Shown in pieces: positions 26,344 through 35,378 of a stretch of DNA of 64,000 bases. The translations under genes and the position numbers were made by a program. The DNA comes from CBDHFN01 sp965262605 (GTDB lineage: Bacteria > Pseudomonadota > Alphaproteobacteria > JASGCL01): positions 1,054,001 to 1,118,000 of the forward strand of contig CBDHFN010000003.1 in NCBI GenBank assembly GCA_965262605.1, written 5' to 3'. Below the pieces are notes generated by a model. That model made no database searches. It had not been told where the DNA came from and was given only the letters and a program-made list of their open reading frames with translations. Every line of letters begins with the position of its first letter. Positions within the stretch are counted from its first letter, which is position 1.

Positions 26344-29300
26344 ATGACATTAAATTTATTAATTAACGCAATCAACCAATTAAAATATTACGAAGATAAA
26401 TACCCCATCGCGTCCAATGAATTTATTCATCAAATAAACCGCATAATTTGGCAAGAATTTGAATCGCAAAATTTCCAATTTGTCGTGGATTTAACACATA
26501 AAATTTTAGAAAACACCCCAAAAAACAATGAATATAACTTATTTTATCAATTTTTCTTGCTTGCCGCACAATCACAAAATAAAAACCTTTCGTCAGATGA
26601 AATACAAAAAATTTCTGAACAACTTATTAATTTAGGCAATGGACAAAAAATCATTGCCGCCCATTACGAATGCGCAAAATTATTAACAAATTATCGCCAA
26701 GATAATGTTGCCATGCAAATTTTTTCACAATTATTAAAATTTTACAACCCTGAACAATTGGCAAGACATTGCAATTCGCGCCAAATGGTGATATATAATT
26801 TAGCTTTGGCGCAAACCAACCCGCGCGTGCAAAAAATTATGACGCCTTCACAAATTTTAGGCGAAGCCCAAAATAAAATCACCGATTCCCAAATTTCCAC
26901 AATCAAATTGACTCTTGATAAGGCTTTTGCAGATTTTAATAATAATATCAGCAATAAACCCTTATATGCTGGGAAATTTAATATCGCACCCTTAACCAAG
27001 CCTTTAAAAATTATGGTATTATTGGGCAGATACGCATGGGGCACGGAATTGGGAGGAGAAACAGATGTTTCATTTGAAATACATAATTCGGCAATTAAGC
27101 GCGGACATCAAGTTTTATGGTATAATACCGATAAAATCAGCACTTCACAAGAAAGATTTGATAAAAAATTTGCGACAAGCCGAATTATAGATGGTGTGGA
27201 ATTTCGCGGCTCGCCAGAGGTTAAATCCCAAGAATTAGACAATATTGACCAAAAAATCCATCAATTCCAGCCTGATTGGCTTGTATGTGATATTTTTGAA
27301 AACGCAGGACAAGACTATTTAAATATTCAAGATTTATTAACATTGAAAAATAAATATAATTGTAAATTATTTAGTGTTCATCCTGATTATTACGCAAATT
27401 CAGTCCAAGATACCAGCGACCCGATTGCAGATACAACGGATTTATACGAATTTTCCGTTGTATTCGCGGATATTCACCCAAAATTCCAAGAACATTTAAA
27501 TAATGGCAAGGCAGTTTTCTTTGCGCAAATACCACATTCTTATGCCAAAGCACCGCCTGAAAAACATTATAATATGAATTTTATGGGCTATGGTTATAAA
27601 AATCGTGATGCGTTCTTGGCGGGATATGAAGATTTTATCCCCAATAATAAAATCCAACTTAATAATCGCGTTTTGGTAAAAGATAGCAATAAATATCCCG
27701 TATTTATTGATGAAATTACCAAATCGCGGTTTGGTTTTTCCAATGGTTATTTACCGCCAACGGCAAAAAATATTGCCCCAGGGCGAATTTTTGAGTGTAT
27801 TGCCAATTTTTGTTTGGTTTTTAATGAAAATGACGATAAAATACGCGAAATTTTCGTGCCATTCGTGCATTATATTCCGGTGGATAATCGCCATGAAATA
27901 ATTATTTTTTCGCAATTTTTTCAAAAATACCCCGAATATTGGCAAAAAATTGTGGAATCGGCGCATAATTTTATGATAAATAATTATTCGCCTGACCATT
28001 TTTGGACATTAATTGAATCCAGAATGGCAAAAACCATGGAATCTGTGCCAAAAATTGCAATCCCCACCGAAATTCTCCAAGAACCGCCAACAAAACATAC
28101 CATTAAATTTAATTTTTCGCCCGAAATTTTAACGCAAGCACCAATGCAACCTGCAATAAAAATACATGAAGCAATGCCAAATAAAATTGCAATTCCTACC
28201 GAAATCCCCCAAGAACAAGCAACCAAACAAAATATTGAATTTAAAATTAATGCAGATAATTTAGGGGAAATATCAATTCCATTTTTAAATGCAGTTTTGG
28301 AAAAAACAATATCGGTTGATAATTACGCCGAATTTACAAATTATTGCACGCAATTAAATTATGTTTTTCCAGATATTGCGAATTTCTTAACGATTGATAA
28401 TCCGTATCATGATTTTATGGTGCATTATCATGAAAATAATCCGCAAAAAGCCCTTGAATTTTGCGAAAAATTAGACATGCGCCAACCTATCAATAAGTTT
28501 TGCCGATTAATTGCCACCAAAATGCAACCGCTTGAACGGCATGATTATTTTCAAATTGCCAATGAATTAACGAATCTTGACCAAAGATATGCAAGTTTTG
28601 AAGTTTTTTGCACGCTTGCTTATTTAGAAAAAGAAAAATTTATTTTGGAATTTCTGCCCAAACTTCTTGAAATATATCCCGCCGAATATTTGCGCCAAAG
28701 GGTGAATAGCAAACAAAGCTATTACTTAAATCTTTATTTATCAATAAAAGATTCCAGAATACATAAAATATTATTGGCTTCGCCATTTTTGGGGCAACCA
28801 GAATTGCAAATTACCGCCCAACAAAATCAAAAAATACAAGATTTATTAGATAAAAATGCCCAAGATTTTCATGAAAATAAATTACCCAAACGCGAATTTG
28901 AGGGGAAATATATTAGCAAACCCAATATTAATCCTAAAAAATTCTTGATATTAACTGCCAAGCATATTGGCACTACGGAACTGCTGCAAGATTCTGCTGT
29001 TTCATATTTATATTATAATTCACTGAAAATGCGTGGGCATCAAGTAGAAATATATTTTACCGACAAATGCCTTATACATCATGAACGATATATGAAAAAA
29101 TATGGCAAACCACGAATTATTAACGGCAAAAATTTTGTGTCAACGCCAGAAACAAAAAAACAAGAAATTGCCAATATCGCCCAGATAATTTCAGAATTTA
29201 AACCAGATATTGTCTATTTTGAGAGTTTTTGGCAACCCAATGAAGATACGATACAAAATAAAGATTTTCATTATTTAAAAACTATTCACCCTTTTAAATT

Positions 29301-29958
29301 AGTGACCTTATATACTGACGCTGTTCGTGGCAATCCCTTGGGATATGATGTATGGAATGAATCAACTGATTTTTTCTGCACCTATCGTGCTAATCACGAG
29401 CAATTTGAATATCATAACAAACTTGGAAAAATAATTTTAAATCCTATTTTACCATATGCAAAATTTAAATTTATTCCAACCAAAACCCAAAATTTTATTT
29501 TTTCTGGGCGCAACCATCGCAACAGAGATGCGTTTTTATGCGATTTTCAAAAATTTGTGCCAACCGCAAAAATCCATTTAAATTCAACTTATTCGGCGCA
29601 ATCAAAACTTACCACGCAAGAATCTATCGGTGAATTATTATCAAGCAAAATGACATTTTCAAGCGGGTTTGTTTATGATAATTTATATATGTTAACAGCT
29701 AGAATTTTTGAAGCAATCGGCGCAAAAACTTTACTCTTAGAAGAAGAAGGTAGCGCGGTTGCACCGATGTATTACCCCTATATTCACTATATACCGATTC
29801 AAAATCGCGCCGAATTAATTACATATAGTCAATTTTTTATTGCCAATGAGGATTATCGCGCCCGCATTACCAATGATGCGTATGATTTTCATATGAAGAA
29901 TTATAGCAACGACCATATTTGGACGCATTTTGAAGATTTTATTTTTGATAAAAAATGA
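26344..29958 (+). CDS. Tandem-duplicated CgeB-like glycosyltransferase, 1204 residues
   Basis: The protein consists of two homologous halves of about 580 residues. Each has a helical N-part (NSRQMVIYNLALAQTNPRVQ near residue 140; NSKQSYYLNLYLSIKDSRIH near 797), a Rossmann-like domain (KRGHQVLWYNTDK near 248; MRGHQVEIYFTDK near 897), and a C-part with the CgeB/YkvP-type donor-site pattern (GRIFECIANFCLVF near 480; ARIFEAIGAKTLLL near 1119, then HYIP-x2-NR-x-E). The linker (about 560-640) repeats AIPTEI twice. Such glycosyltransferases modify spore, surface or flagellar structures; a role with the Maf protein is possible but inferred. dusA overlaps its stop (ATGA). Confidence 0.72.
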   Translation: MTLNLLINAINQLKYYEDKYPIASNEFIHQINRIIWQEFESQNFQFVVDLTHKILENTPKNNEYNLFYQFFLLAAQSQNKNLSSDEIQKISEQLINLGNGQKIIAAHYECAKLLTNYRQDNVAMQIFSQLLKFYNPEQLARHCNSRQMVIYNLALAQTNPRVQKIMTPSQILGEAQNKITDSQISTIKLTLDKAFADFNNNISNKPLYAGKFNIAPLTKPLKIMVLLGRYAWGTELGGETDVSFEIHNSAIKRGHQVLWYNTDKISTSQERFDKKFATSRIIDGVEFRGSPEVKSQELDNIDQKIHQFQPDWLVCDIFENAGQDYLNIQDLLTLKNKYNCKLFSVHPDYYANSVQDTSDPIADTTDLYEFSVVFADIHPKFQEHLNNGKAVFFAQIPHSYAKAPPEKHYNMNFMGYGYKNRDAFLAGYEDFIPNNKIQLNNRVLVKDSNKYPVFIDEITKSRFGFSNGYLPPTAKNIAPGRIFECIANFCLVFNENDDKIREIFVPFVHYIPVDNRHEIIIFSQFFQKYPEYWQKIVESAHNFMINNYSPDHFWTLIESRMAKTMESVPKIAIPTEILQEPPTKHTIKFNFSPEILTQAPMQPAIKIHEAMPNKIAIPTEIPQEQATKQNIEFKINADNLGEISIPFLNAVLEKTISVDNYAEFTNYCTQLNYVFPDIANFLTIDNPYHDFMVHYHENNPQKALEFCEKLDMRQPINKFCRLIATKMQPLERHDYFQIANELTNLDQRYASFEVFCTLAYLEKEKFILEFLPKLLEIYPAEYLRQRVNSKQSYYLNLYLSIKDSRIHKILLASPFLGQPELQITAQQNQKIQDLLDKNAQDFHENKLPKREFEGKYISKPNINPKKFLILTAKHIGTTELLQDSAVSYLYYNSLKMRGHQVEIYFTDKCLIHHERYMKKYGKPRIINGKNFVSTPETKKQEIANIAQIISEFKPDIVYFESFWQPNEDTIQNKDFHYLKTIHPFKLVTLYTDAVRGNPLGYDVWNESTDFFCTYRANHEQFEYHNKLGKIILNPILPYAKFKFIPTKTQNFIFSGRNHRNRDAFLCDFQKFVPTAKIHLNSTYSAQSKLTTQESIGELLSSKMTFSSGFVYDNLYMLTARIFEAIGAKTLLLEEEGSAVAPMYYPYIHYIPIQNRAELITYSQFFIANEDYRARITNDAYDFHMKNYSNDHIWTHFEDFIFDKK

Positions 29959-30902
29959 TAATTTCCCAAAACCATCGCCGTTTATCAATCGCACCAATGA
30001 TGGAATATACCCATCATATTGGCAGGCAATTTTTGCGAATTTTTAACCAAGAAATCTTAATTTATGGCGAAATGGTTAATTGCCTTGCGTTAAAATATGC
30101 CAATGACCCAAAAATATTTTTAATCAAGCATGAAAATGAAAATCCGGTTGCTTTTCAATTAGGCGGTAATGATATTGACGCTTGCGCCAATGCTGCTAAA
30201 TTAATCACTGATGCAGGGTTTGACGAAATCAACCTTAATTGCGGTTGCCCATCTGATGCCGTGCAAAGTGGGGCGTTTGGCGCAGTTTTAATGAAATCAC
30301 CGCATTTAGTCGCGCAAATTATGGCAAAAATCAGCCAAAATACGCCTTTACCCTTATCGGTTAAATGCCGTATTAACTTAGACAAAGCCCAAGATGATGA
30401 ATTTTTAGATAATTTTATCACAATAATTGCCGCAAATTCTTCGGTGCGCATTTTTCATATTCACGCCCGTAATGCCATATTAAAAGGGCTTTCACCCGCG
30501 CAAAATCGCACGATTCCACCCTTAAATTATGCGCGCGCCTTGCGATTAAAGCAAAAATTCCCCCAATACCACATTTCTATTAACGGCGGAATTACCAATC
30601 AAGAAGATATTCGGCAATTTCAACAACAATTTGATGGCGTGATGATTGGACGGGCGGCTTTTGCCAACCCATATATTTTAACAAATCAAGGCAAGTTTCA
30701 AGATTATCAGCAAGAAATTACAAGATTTATTGCCAACACGCCCAAAAATGACCAAAGATATATTGTGCCGTTATTAATGGCTTTGATAAGCGGCATCAAA
30801 AACGGCAAGAAATTTCGGCAAATTCTGGCACAAAAGGGCGATTTATTGCATAATTGGCATCAAGCTTGTAAAGTCTTAGATGCGGCAAATTCAGGGTTAT
30901 GA
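29955..30902 (+). CDS. dusA: tRNA-dihydrouridine synthase A (DusA)
   Basis: DusA is an FMN enzyme that reduces U20/U20a in the tRNA D-loop using NADPH. The 315-residue protein shows SIAPMMEYTHH, FQLGGND, the catalytic Cys in NLNCGCPSD near residue 98, VKCRIN, the DusA-specific HARNAILKGLSPAQNRTIPPL near residue 167, and INGGI / GVMIGRAAFANPY near the phosphate site. The normal DusA motif has WTD after APM; here it is EYT, a small deviation. The ATG overlaps the stop of the glycosyltransferase gene (ATGA), and its stop directly abuts the convergent CoA-transferase gene. Confidence 0.9.
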   Translation: MIISQNHRRLSIAPMMEYTHHIGRQFLRIFNQEILIYGEMVNCLALKYANDPKIFLIKHENENPVAFQLGGNDIDACANAAKLITDAGFDEINLNCGCPSDAVQSGAFGAVLMKSPHLVAQIMAKISQNTPLPLSVKCRINLDKAQDDEFLDNFITIIAANSSVRIFHIHARNAILKGLSPAQNRTIPPLNYARALRLKQKFPQYHISINGGITNQEDIRQFQQQFDGVMIGRAAFANPYILTNQGKFQDYQQEITRFIANTPKNDQRYIVPLLMALISGIKNGKKFRQILAQKGDLLHNWHQACKVLDAANSGL

Positions 30903-32054
30903 TTAGCGACCAATTAATTTAAGAATTTCATCGCGATGCTCATCAAGTCTTGGGGCGGCTTTGTCATAAACCATGGGAATTTCGGCGTATCTGATGGGCG
31001 ATTTAATATATTCCATGCTATTTTCTTCGTCAATTTTTGCGCTAAAAATACAATCTCTGGCGGCAACTTGCGGCAGATTCATTGCTTCGTCAATATTCAA
31101 AATCGGACCTGCGGGCACGCCCGCATCCTCGCATTTCGTCAAAATATCATCGCGCGTCATAGTTATGGTTTTGGATTCCATTAATTGCGTTAATTCGGGG
31201 CGATTAATAATTCGGGCTTTGTTTGTTGCAAATTTTTCGTGATTTGCCCAAGATTCTAAACCAATTATTTCCATAAATTTCACAAATTGCGCATCATTGC
31301 CAACCGCCAAAATAAATTCTGCATCTTGGGTGGGAAAAGTCTGATAAGGCGAGATATTGGGGTGTTGCGTGCCCGTGCGTTTTGGGCGTTTTTTCGTGGC
31401 AAAATAACTGCTGGAATAATTCGCGCTTACCGCCAACATCGTATCTAATAAAGCCATATCAATAAATTGCCCAACCCCTGATTTACCGCGCGCGATAAGC
31501 ACCCCTAAAATCGCATTGGAGGCATACACGCCCGTAAAAACATCGGCAAAAGCAACGGGTAATTTTTGCGCCCTGCCTTGTGGTTCACCGCACAAAGCCA
31601 TAAGCCCGCTCATGCCTTGAATGATATAATCATAGCCCGCCCGTGGGGCAAAGGGTCCCGTATGCCCAAAACCCGTAATTGAACAATAAATAATTTTAGG
31701 GTTAATTGCCGATAGGCTTTGATAATCCATTTTATATTTTTTTAATCCGCCTAATTTGAAATTTTCAACGACTATATCGGATATTTTCACTAATTCATGA
31801 ATAATATCTTGCCCTTTTGCCGTTGTAAAATCAACGATTATAGATTTTTTACCGCGATTGGCGCAATGAAAATAAGCAGCCGTTTGGTCTTTGCCAACAA
31901 AAGGTGGTCCCCAACCGCGCGTATCATCGCCATGTTCGCTTTCAACTTTAATGACTTCGGCACCCATATCCGCCAACATTTGCGTGCACCATGGTCCCGC
32001 CAATACTCTTGATAAATCTAAAACGCGAATGCCTGATAATACGGGTTCTTGCAT
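30903..32054 (-). CDS. CaiB/BaiF (family III) CoA-transferase
   Basis: The 383-residue protein has the family-III CoA-transferase signatures: GIRVLDLSRVLAGPWCTQML at the N-terminus, ADMGAEVIKVE, the catalytic Asp segment GYDYIIQGMSGLM near residue 149, and PAGPILNIDEA near residue 318. Members move CoA between carboxylic acids (carnitine, formate/oxalate, mesaconate and others); the substrate cannot be read from the sequence. It is the last gene of a four-gene minus-strand operon after the MFS, decarboxylase and cysteine dioxygenase genes, 3 bases after the latter. AAGGATAAACC precedes the ATG. Confidence 0.88.
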   Translation of the reverse strand: MQEPVLSGIRVLDLSRVLAGPWCTQMLADMGAEVIKVESEHGDDTRGWGPPFVGKDQTAAYFHCANRGKKSIIVDFTTAKGQDIIHELVKISDIVVENFKLGGLKKYKMDYQSLSAINPKIIYCSITGFGHTGPFAPRAGYDYIIQGMSGLMALCGEPQGRAQKLPVAFADVFTGVYASNAILGVLIARGKSGVGQFIDMALLDTMLAVSANYSSSYFATKKRPKRTGTQHPNISPYQTFPTQDAEFILAVGNDAQFVKFMEIIGLESWANHEKFATNKARIINRPELTQLMESKTITMTRDDILTKCEDAGVPAGPILNIDEAMNLPQVAARDCIFSAKIDEENSMEYIKSPIRYAEIPMVYDKAAPRLDEHRDEILKLIGR

Positions 32055-32057
32055 GGT

Positions 32058-32564
32058 TTATCCTTTATTTATAAATTTTTGCCCTTTGGACGCATGTTCC
32101 GAATAAACATGCAAAGTTATTGATGGCTGATTGGCGAATACTTGGTGAATATAATGATTATAAATACCAATTTCTCCAATATTATACACGAAATCTAACG
32201 GATTTAAAGATAATCGTTTATCAAATTCAAGATTTTCATGGTGCAAATTATATATATCCATTTCATATTGCCCAATTAACGGGTAATATAACGCAAAGGC
32301 TGGGTGCCCGTGAATCGCGGAAAAATCGCCTGTATTCCATCTTGTTATCACAATTTCCCATGGCTGAATTTCGTCGTATAATATTGAATTTCGTGAATAT
32401 GTCCCTAATTCACAAGGCACATCATGCAAATTAATTTTTTCATGAATTTTATTTTCTTTAATAATTTTATCTATGATTTTGGGCAATTCATGCCACGAAT
32501 GCGGTTCTGGATTCGTTTTTATTAATTGTATAATTGGTTCAATCAGCTTAATGACGCTTTGCAT
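32058..32564 (-). CDS. Cysteine dioxygenase-like cupin
   Basis: The 168-residue protein has the small single-cupin fold of type I cysteine dioxygenases: YSRNSILYD, EIVITRWNTGDFSAIHGHP with the two iron-binding histidines near residues 85 and 87, and a third His in the NHYIHQV strand near residue 136-140. Such enzymes add O2 to the thiol of cysteine or related thiols to form sulfinates; other thiol dioxygenases (mercaptopropionate, mercaptosuccinate) cannot be excluded. It overlaps the PLP decarboxylase gene by 17 bases, which suggests sequential reactions (see that gene). Confidence 0.8.
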   Translation of the reverse strand: MQSVIKLIEPIIQLIKTNPEPHSWHELPKIIDKIIKENKIHEKINLHDVPCELGTYSRNSILYDEIQPWEIVITRWNTGDFSAIHGHPAFALYYPLIGQYEMDIYNLHHENLEFDKRLSLNPLDFVYNIGEIGIYNHYIHQVFANQPSITLHVYSEHASKGQKFINKG

Positions 32565-33951
32565 TTAATATTTCCTTGGCGGTATTTTCAAATAAACCAA
32601 ATAATTCATCGCATGATTCTTTGGTTTGATTTATACTGGTTAAAATTAAGCGAATGGTTAAATCGCCATTAATATAGGCAAAATTTACCAAAGCTTGATT
32701 GCGATGATATAATGTCGTGCGCAAGCTTAAATTAAATTCATCAAGGTCTTGGATTTGTGGGTCAATATACCGAAAGCAGATATTATTAATGGTTTGCGGT
32801 GATTGCAATTCAAAATTTTGATGATTAATGATTTTATCGGCAAAATATTGGCATAATTCTTGAAGATATTCCACGCGCTTTGCTAAGCCTTCTTGCCCAT
32901 AATATAATAATTCAAGCCAAAATTTTAATATATCGGCGCGTCTGCCGCACAATAGGCTATAACCGCCAAGATTAAGTCTGTCTTGGGTTTCATCGTCTTG
33001 ATGAAAAATATAACTTGTATCGCCTGCTTGAAAATGCTTGTCAAAAAGCCCCAAATGGCGATTAAAGAAAAAAGAGCACATTAACGGCAAGCCCAACATT
33101 TTATGCGCATCAAAAACAAAACTATCCGCGTAATCCAAGCCATCTAATAATTTTTTATATTTCGGGCTAAAACCCACCGCGCCACCCCAAGCACCATCAA
33201 CATGAAACCAAATTTTATGTTTTTTTGCAATTGCGCCCAAAGCCTTAATATCATCAAAAGCCCCGCGCACCGTCGTGCCTGCGGTCGCAATTATCATCAT
33301 TATATCATCAGAAGTTGCGCAAATTTTTGCAATTTCTTGCGTATCCATGGTGCCATTTGCCAAAACTGGAATTTTTATCAAACAATCCGTGCCAAGCCCC
33401 AAGATATTCGCGGCTTTATCCGAAGAATAATGGCTTTCCGCGGAAATAAGCACTCTGCCCATTTTCTTGGCAAATAAGCCATTTTTCTTATTATCGCCGA
33501 AATATTCATTGCGCGCCAGCATCATCGCCATCATATTCCCATGCGAGCCACCCGTTGCCATTTGCGCTTCGCCCATTTCAAAACCAAAAAGCTGTTTTAA
33601 CCATTTAAGGCAGTGATTTTCAATAATAGTCGCCATCGGCGCGGTTTCAAATGTCGCCATTGAAGTATTCGTCATTACCGACAAAACTTCACCCATCAAA
33701 GATGCTTGACTTTGCCCCGACCATAATTGATTGGCAAATTGCGCATGATGCGTATTGATTGTATGCTTCGCATAATATTCGCAAGCCTGAATAATTAATT
33801 GCCAATCTTGATGGGGTTTGCCATCAGGTAAGAATGGTGTTAATGCTGATTTTGCCATGTTATATGGTTGATATTGCGATAAAATTGCTTGATTTTGCTG
33901 AAAATCAGTTAAAACTTGCCAAAATTCTTGCCAAACTTTATTATTGTGCAT
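32548..33951 (-). CDS. PLP-dependent group II decarboxylase (glutamate/cysteine-sulfinate decarboxylase-like)
   Basis: The 467-residue enzyme shows the group-II decarboxylase layout: GGSHGNMMAMMLARN near residue 137, SAESHYSSDKAANILGLG, TAGTTVRGAFDDI, HVDGAWGGA with the PLP-nitrogen Asp near residue 251, and SFVFDAHKMLGLPLM with the Schiff-base Lys near 282. Family members decarboxylate glutamate, cysteine sulfinate, aspartate or diaminobutyrate. Overlap with a cysteine-dioxygenase-like gene makes cysteine sulfinate to hypotaurine the most economical guess. The 3' end overlaps the dioxygenase gene by 17 bases and the 5' end overlaps the MFS gene by 11. Confidence 0.85.
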   Translation of the reverse strand: MHNNKVWQEFWQVLTDFQQNQAILSQYQPYNMAKSALTPFLPDGKPHQDWQLIIQACEYYAKHTINTHHAQFANQLWSGQSQASLMGEVLSVMTNTSMATFETAPMATIIENHCLKWLKQLFGFEMGEAQMATGGSHGNMMAMMLARNEYFGDNKKNGLFAKKMGRVLISAESHYSSDKAANILGLGTDCLIKIPVLANGTMDTQEIAKICATSDDIMMIIATAGTTVRGAFDDIKALGAIAKKHKIWFHVDGAWGGAVGFSPKYKKLLDGLDYADSFVFDAHKMLGLPLMCSFFFNRHLGLFDKHFQAGDTSYIFHQDDETQDRLNLGGYSLLCGRRADILKFWLELLYYGQEGLAKRVEYLQELCQYFADKIINHQNFELQSPQTINNICFRYIDPQIQDLDEFNLSLRTTLYHRNQALVNFAYINGDLTIRLILTSINQTKESCDELFGLFENTAKEILNAKRH

Positions 33952-35179
33952 CTTTTATTGTCTTTCTTGCTTGCAGCGGCACGATTAAATTTGATGCAAT
34001 CGCAAAATGGCTTCGTTGTTTTTGCTCATCAAGTCCCAAGCCTTTGCGTTTTTTTAACCGATAAAGCAAGAATGCAATGATTAAAACTGCCTCAAAAGCC
34101 ATGGTGGTTGCAAACCCAATATGCCCAAGATAATCCATCATCGCCGATGCCGTGATAGGACCAACCATACTGCCTGCCGAAGCCAACAACAGCATTTGCC
34201 CAGAAGCCGCCACCCGCTTATCGTCTTTGAGAAAATCGTTCATATGGGCAAGACATAATGGATAGCATGAAAATACTGCCCCACCCATAATAAATAACGA
34301 AATGAAAAAGAAAGGCGTAGTGGGCGAAAAAAATATTAAACCTAAACAACCAATTAACAATAACGAAGCCACTAAAATCATCACAAATCGCCTGTCCATA
34401 CTATCGGATAATTTACCCAAAGGATATTGCAAAATAATTGTTGCCAAAAATATCACCGACATAAAATTACCAATTTCTAAGGTTGTGAATCCCAATAATG
34501 CGGCATATGTTACCCCTAAGCCATTGACGACTCCCGCGCCAATTTGGCATAAAAACATGATAACCACCGCCGCGGGTGAAGTCACATAAAGCCTTGAAAA
34601 TGATATTTTTTTTGCCTCCGATACCTTGGAGGCTTTAATATCCGACATTAACATCGGTAAAATTGTCAATAAAATCGCCATAGCAGCAAGCGAAAAATGG
34701 CGAACATCGTATTTTTCCATTAAATTAACCGCATAATTACCAGCGATTTTGCCAAAAGTTAACACCGCCACATACATGCCAATAATTTGCCCCCGATTGG
34801 TATTTTGGCATGATTCATTAAGCCAACTTTCAATAACAATAAATAAACCACCGGCGGTAAAACCGCAAATAACATATAAAATCACCCAAATTGGCGTATT
34901 GGGCGAAAACGAGAATAACACACAAGCCATCGTATAAATCGCCGCCATTGCGCTGTATAATTTAATATGCCCGATTTTATTGACCAAATGCACCAAAGTA
35001 ATACATGACACCAAGAAACCCATAAAATAACTGGTTGAAATTAAGCCAATGGCAAAAGTTGATATATTGTAAAATGGCGCTTGAAGTTGCAAGATTGCCG
35101 CGTGATAAGCCAAACCAAGCAAAACCATAAACGCGCCAAATTGTATTTGCCAAGTGGATTTTAAAGAATTGATTAACAT
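33941..35179 (-). CDS. MFS transporter, YcaD-like
   Basis: This 412-residue protein has twelve predicted helices. The N-terminal half is typical of the YcaD branch (GLAYHAAILQLQAPFYNIST, SYFMGFLVSC, AGGLFIVIESWLNESC), and the second half has the MFS loop LGKLSDSMDRRFVMI near residue 260. It is the first gene of the operon with the decarboxylase, cysteine dioxygenase and CoA transferase and overlaps the decarboxylase by 11 bases. In that setting it could import the sulfur substrate or export the amine product; this is inference. Confidence 0.85.
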   Translation of the reverse strand: MLINSLKSTWQIQFGAFMVLLGLAYHAAILQLQAPFYNISTFAIGLISTSYFMGFLVSCITLVHLVNKIGHIKLYSAMAAIYTMACVLFSFSPNTPIWVILYVICGFTAGGLFIVIESWLNESCQNTNRGQIIGMYVAVLTFGKIAGNYAVNLMEKYDVRHFSLAAMAILLTILPMLMSDIKASKVSEAKKISFSRLYVTSPAAVVIMFLCQIGAGVVNGLGVTYAALLGFTTLEIGNFMSVIFLATIILQYPLGKLSDSMDRRFVMILVASLLLIGCLGLIFFSPTTPFFFISLFIMGGAVFSCYPLCLAHMNDFLKDDKRVAASGQMLLLASAGSMVGPITASAMMDYLGHIGFATTMAFEAVLIIAFLLYRLKKRKGLGLDEQKQRSHFAIASNLIVPLQARKTIKDAQ

Positions 35180-35327
35180 ATTATCACTAAATATGATTCA
35201 ATTACTTATGTCAAATTTTTTTTATTCCCCAATTCCCCAATTTGATTAAAAATGTCATTAATAACGAAAAGATTACCATTGAAGCGGATTATTATTTGAA
35301 TAAAATATCTTTTCAATCAAAACCTTA

Positions 35328-35356
35328 TTGACAATTTACGATATTTAACTTAGGAT
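35328..35356 (+). promoter_or_regulatory. ilvB promoter
   Basis: TTGACA (35328-35333) and TAGGAT (35351-35356) are 17 bases apart. The -10 ends 22 bases before the ATG, leaving a short leader with AAGGAG at 35367-35372. I see no leader peptide or attenuator hairpin in 35180-35378. Confidence 0.65.
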
Positions 35357-35378
35357 TGCTTCATTTAAGGAGTAAATC

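Noticed and set aside
35180..35378. Attenuator or leader peptide controlling ilvB
   Set aside because: No run of branched-chain codons and no paired hairpins; the promoter leaves only about 16 bases of leader.
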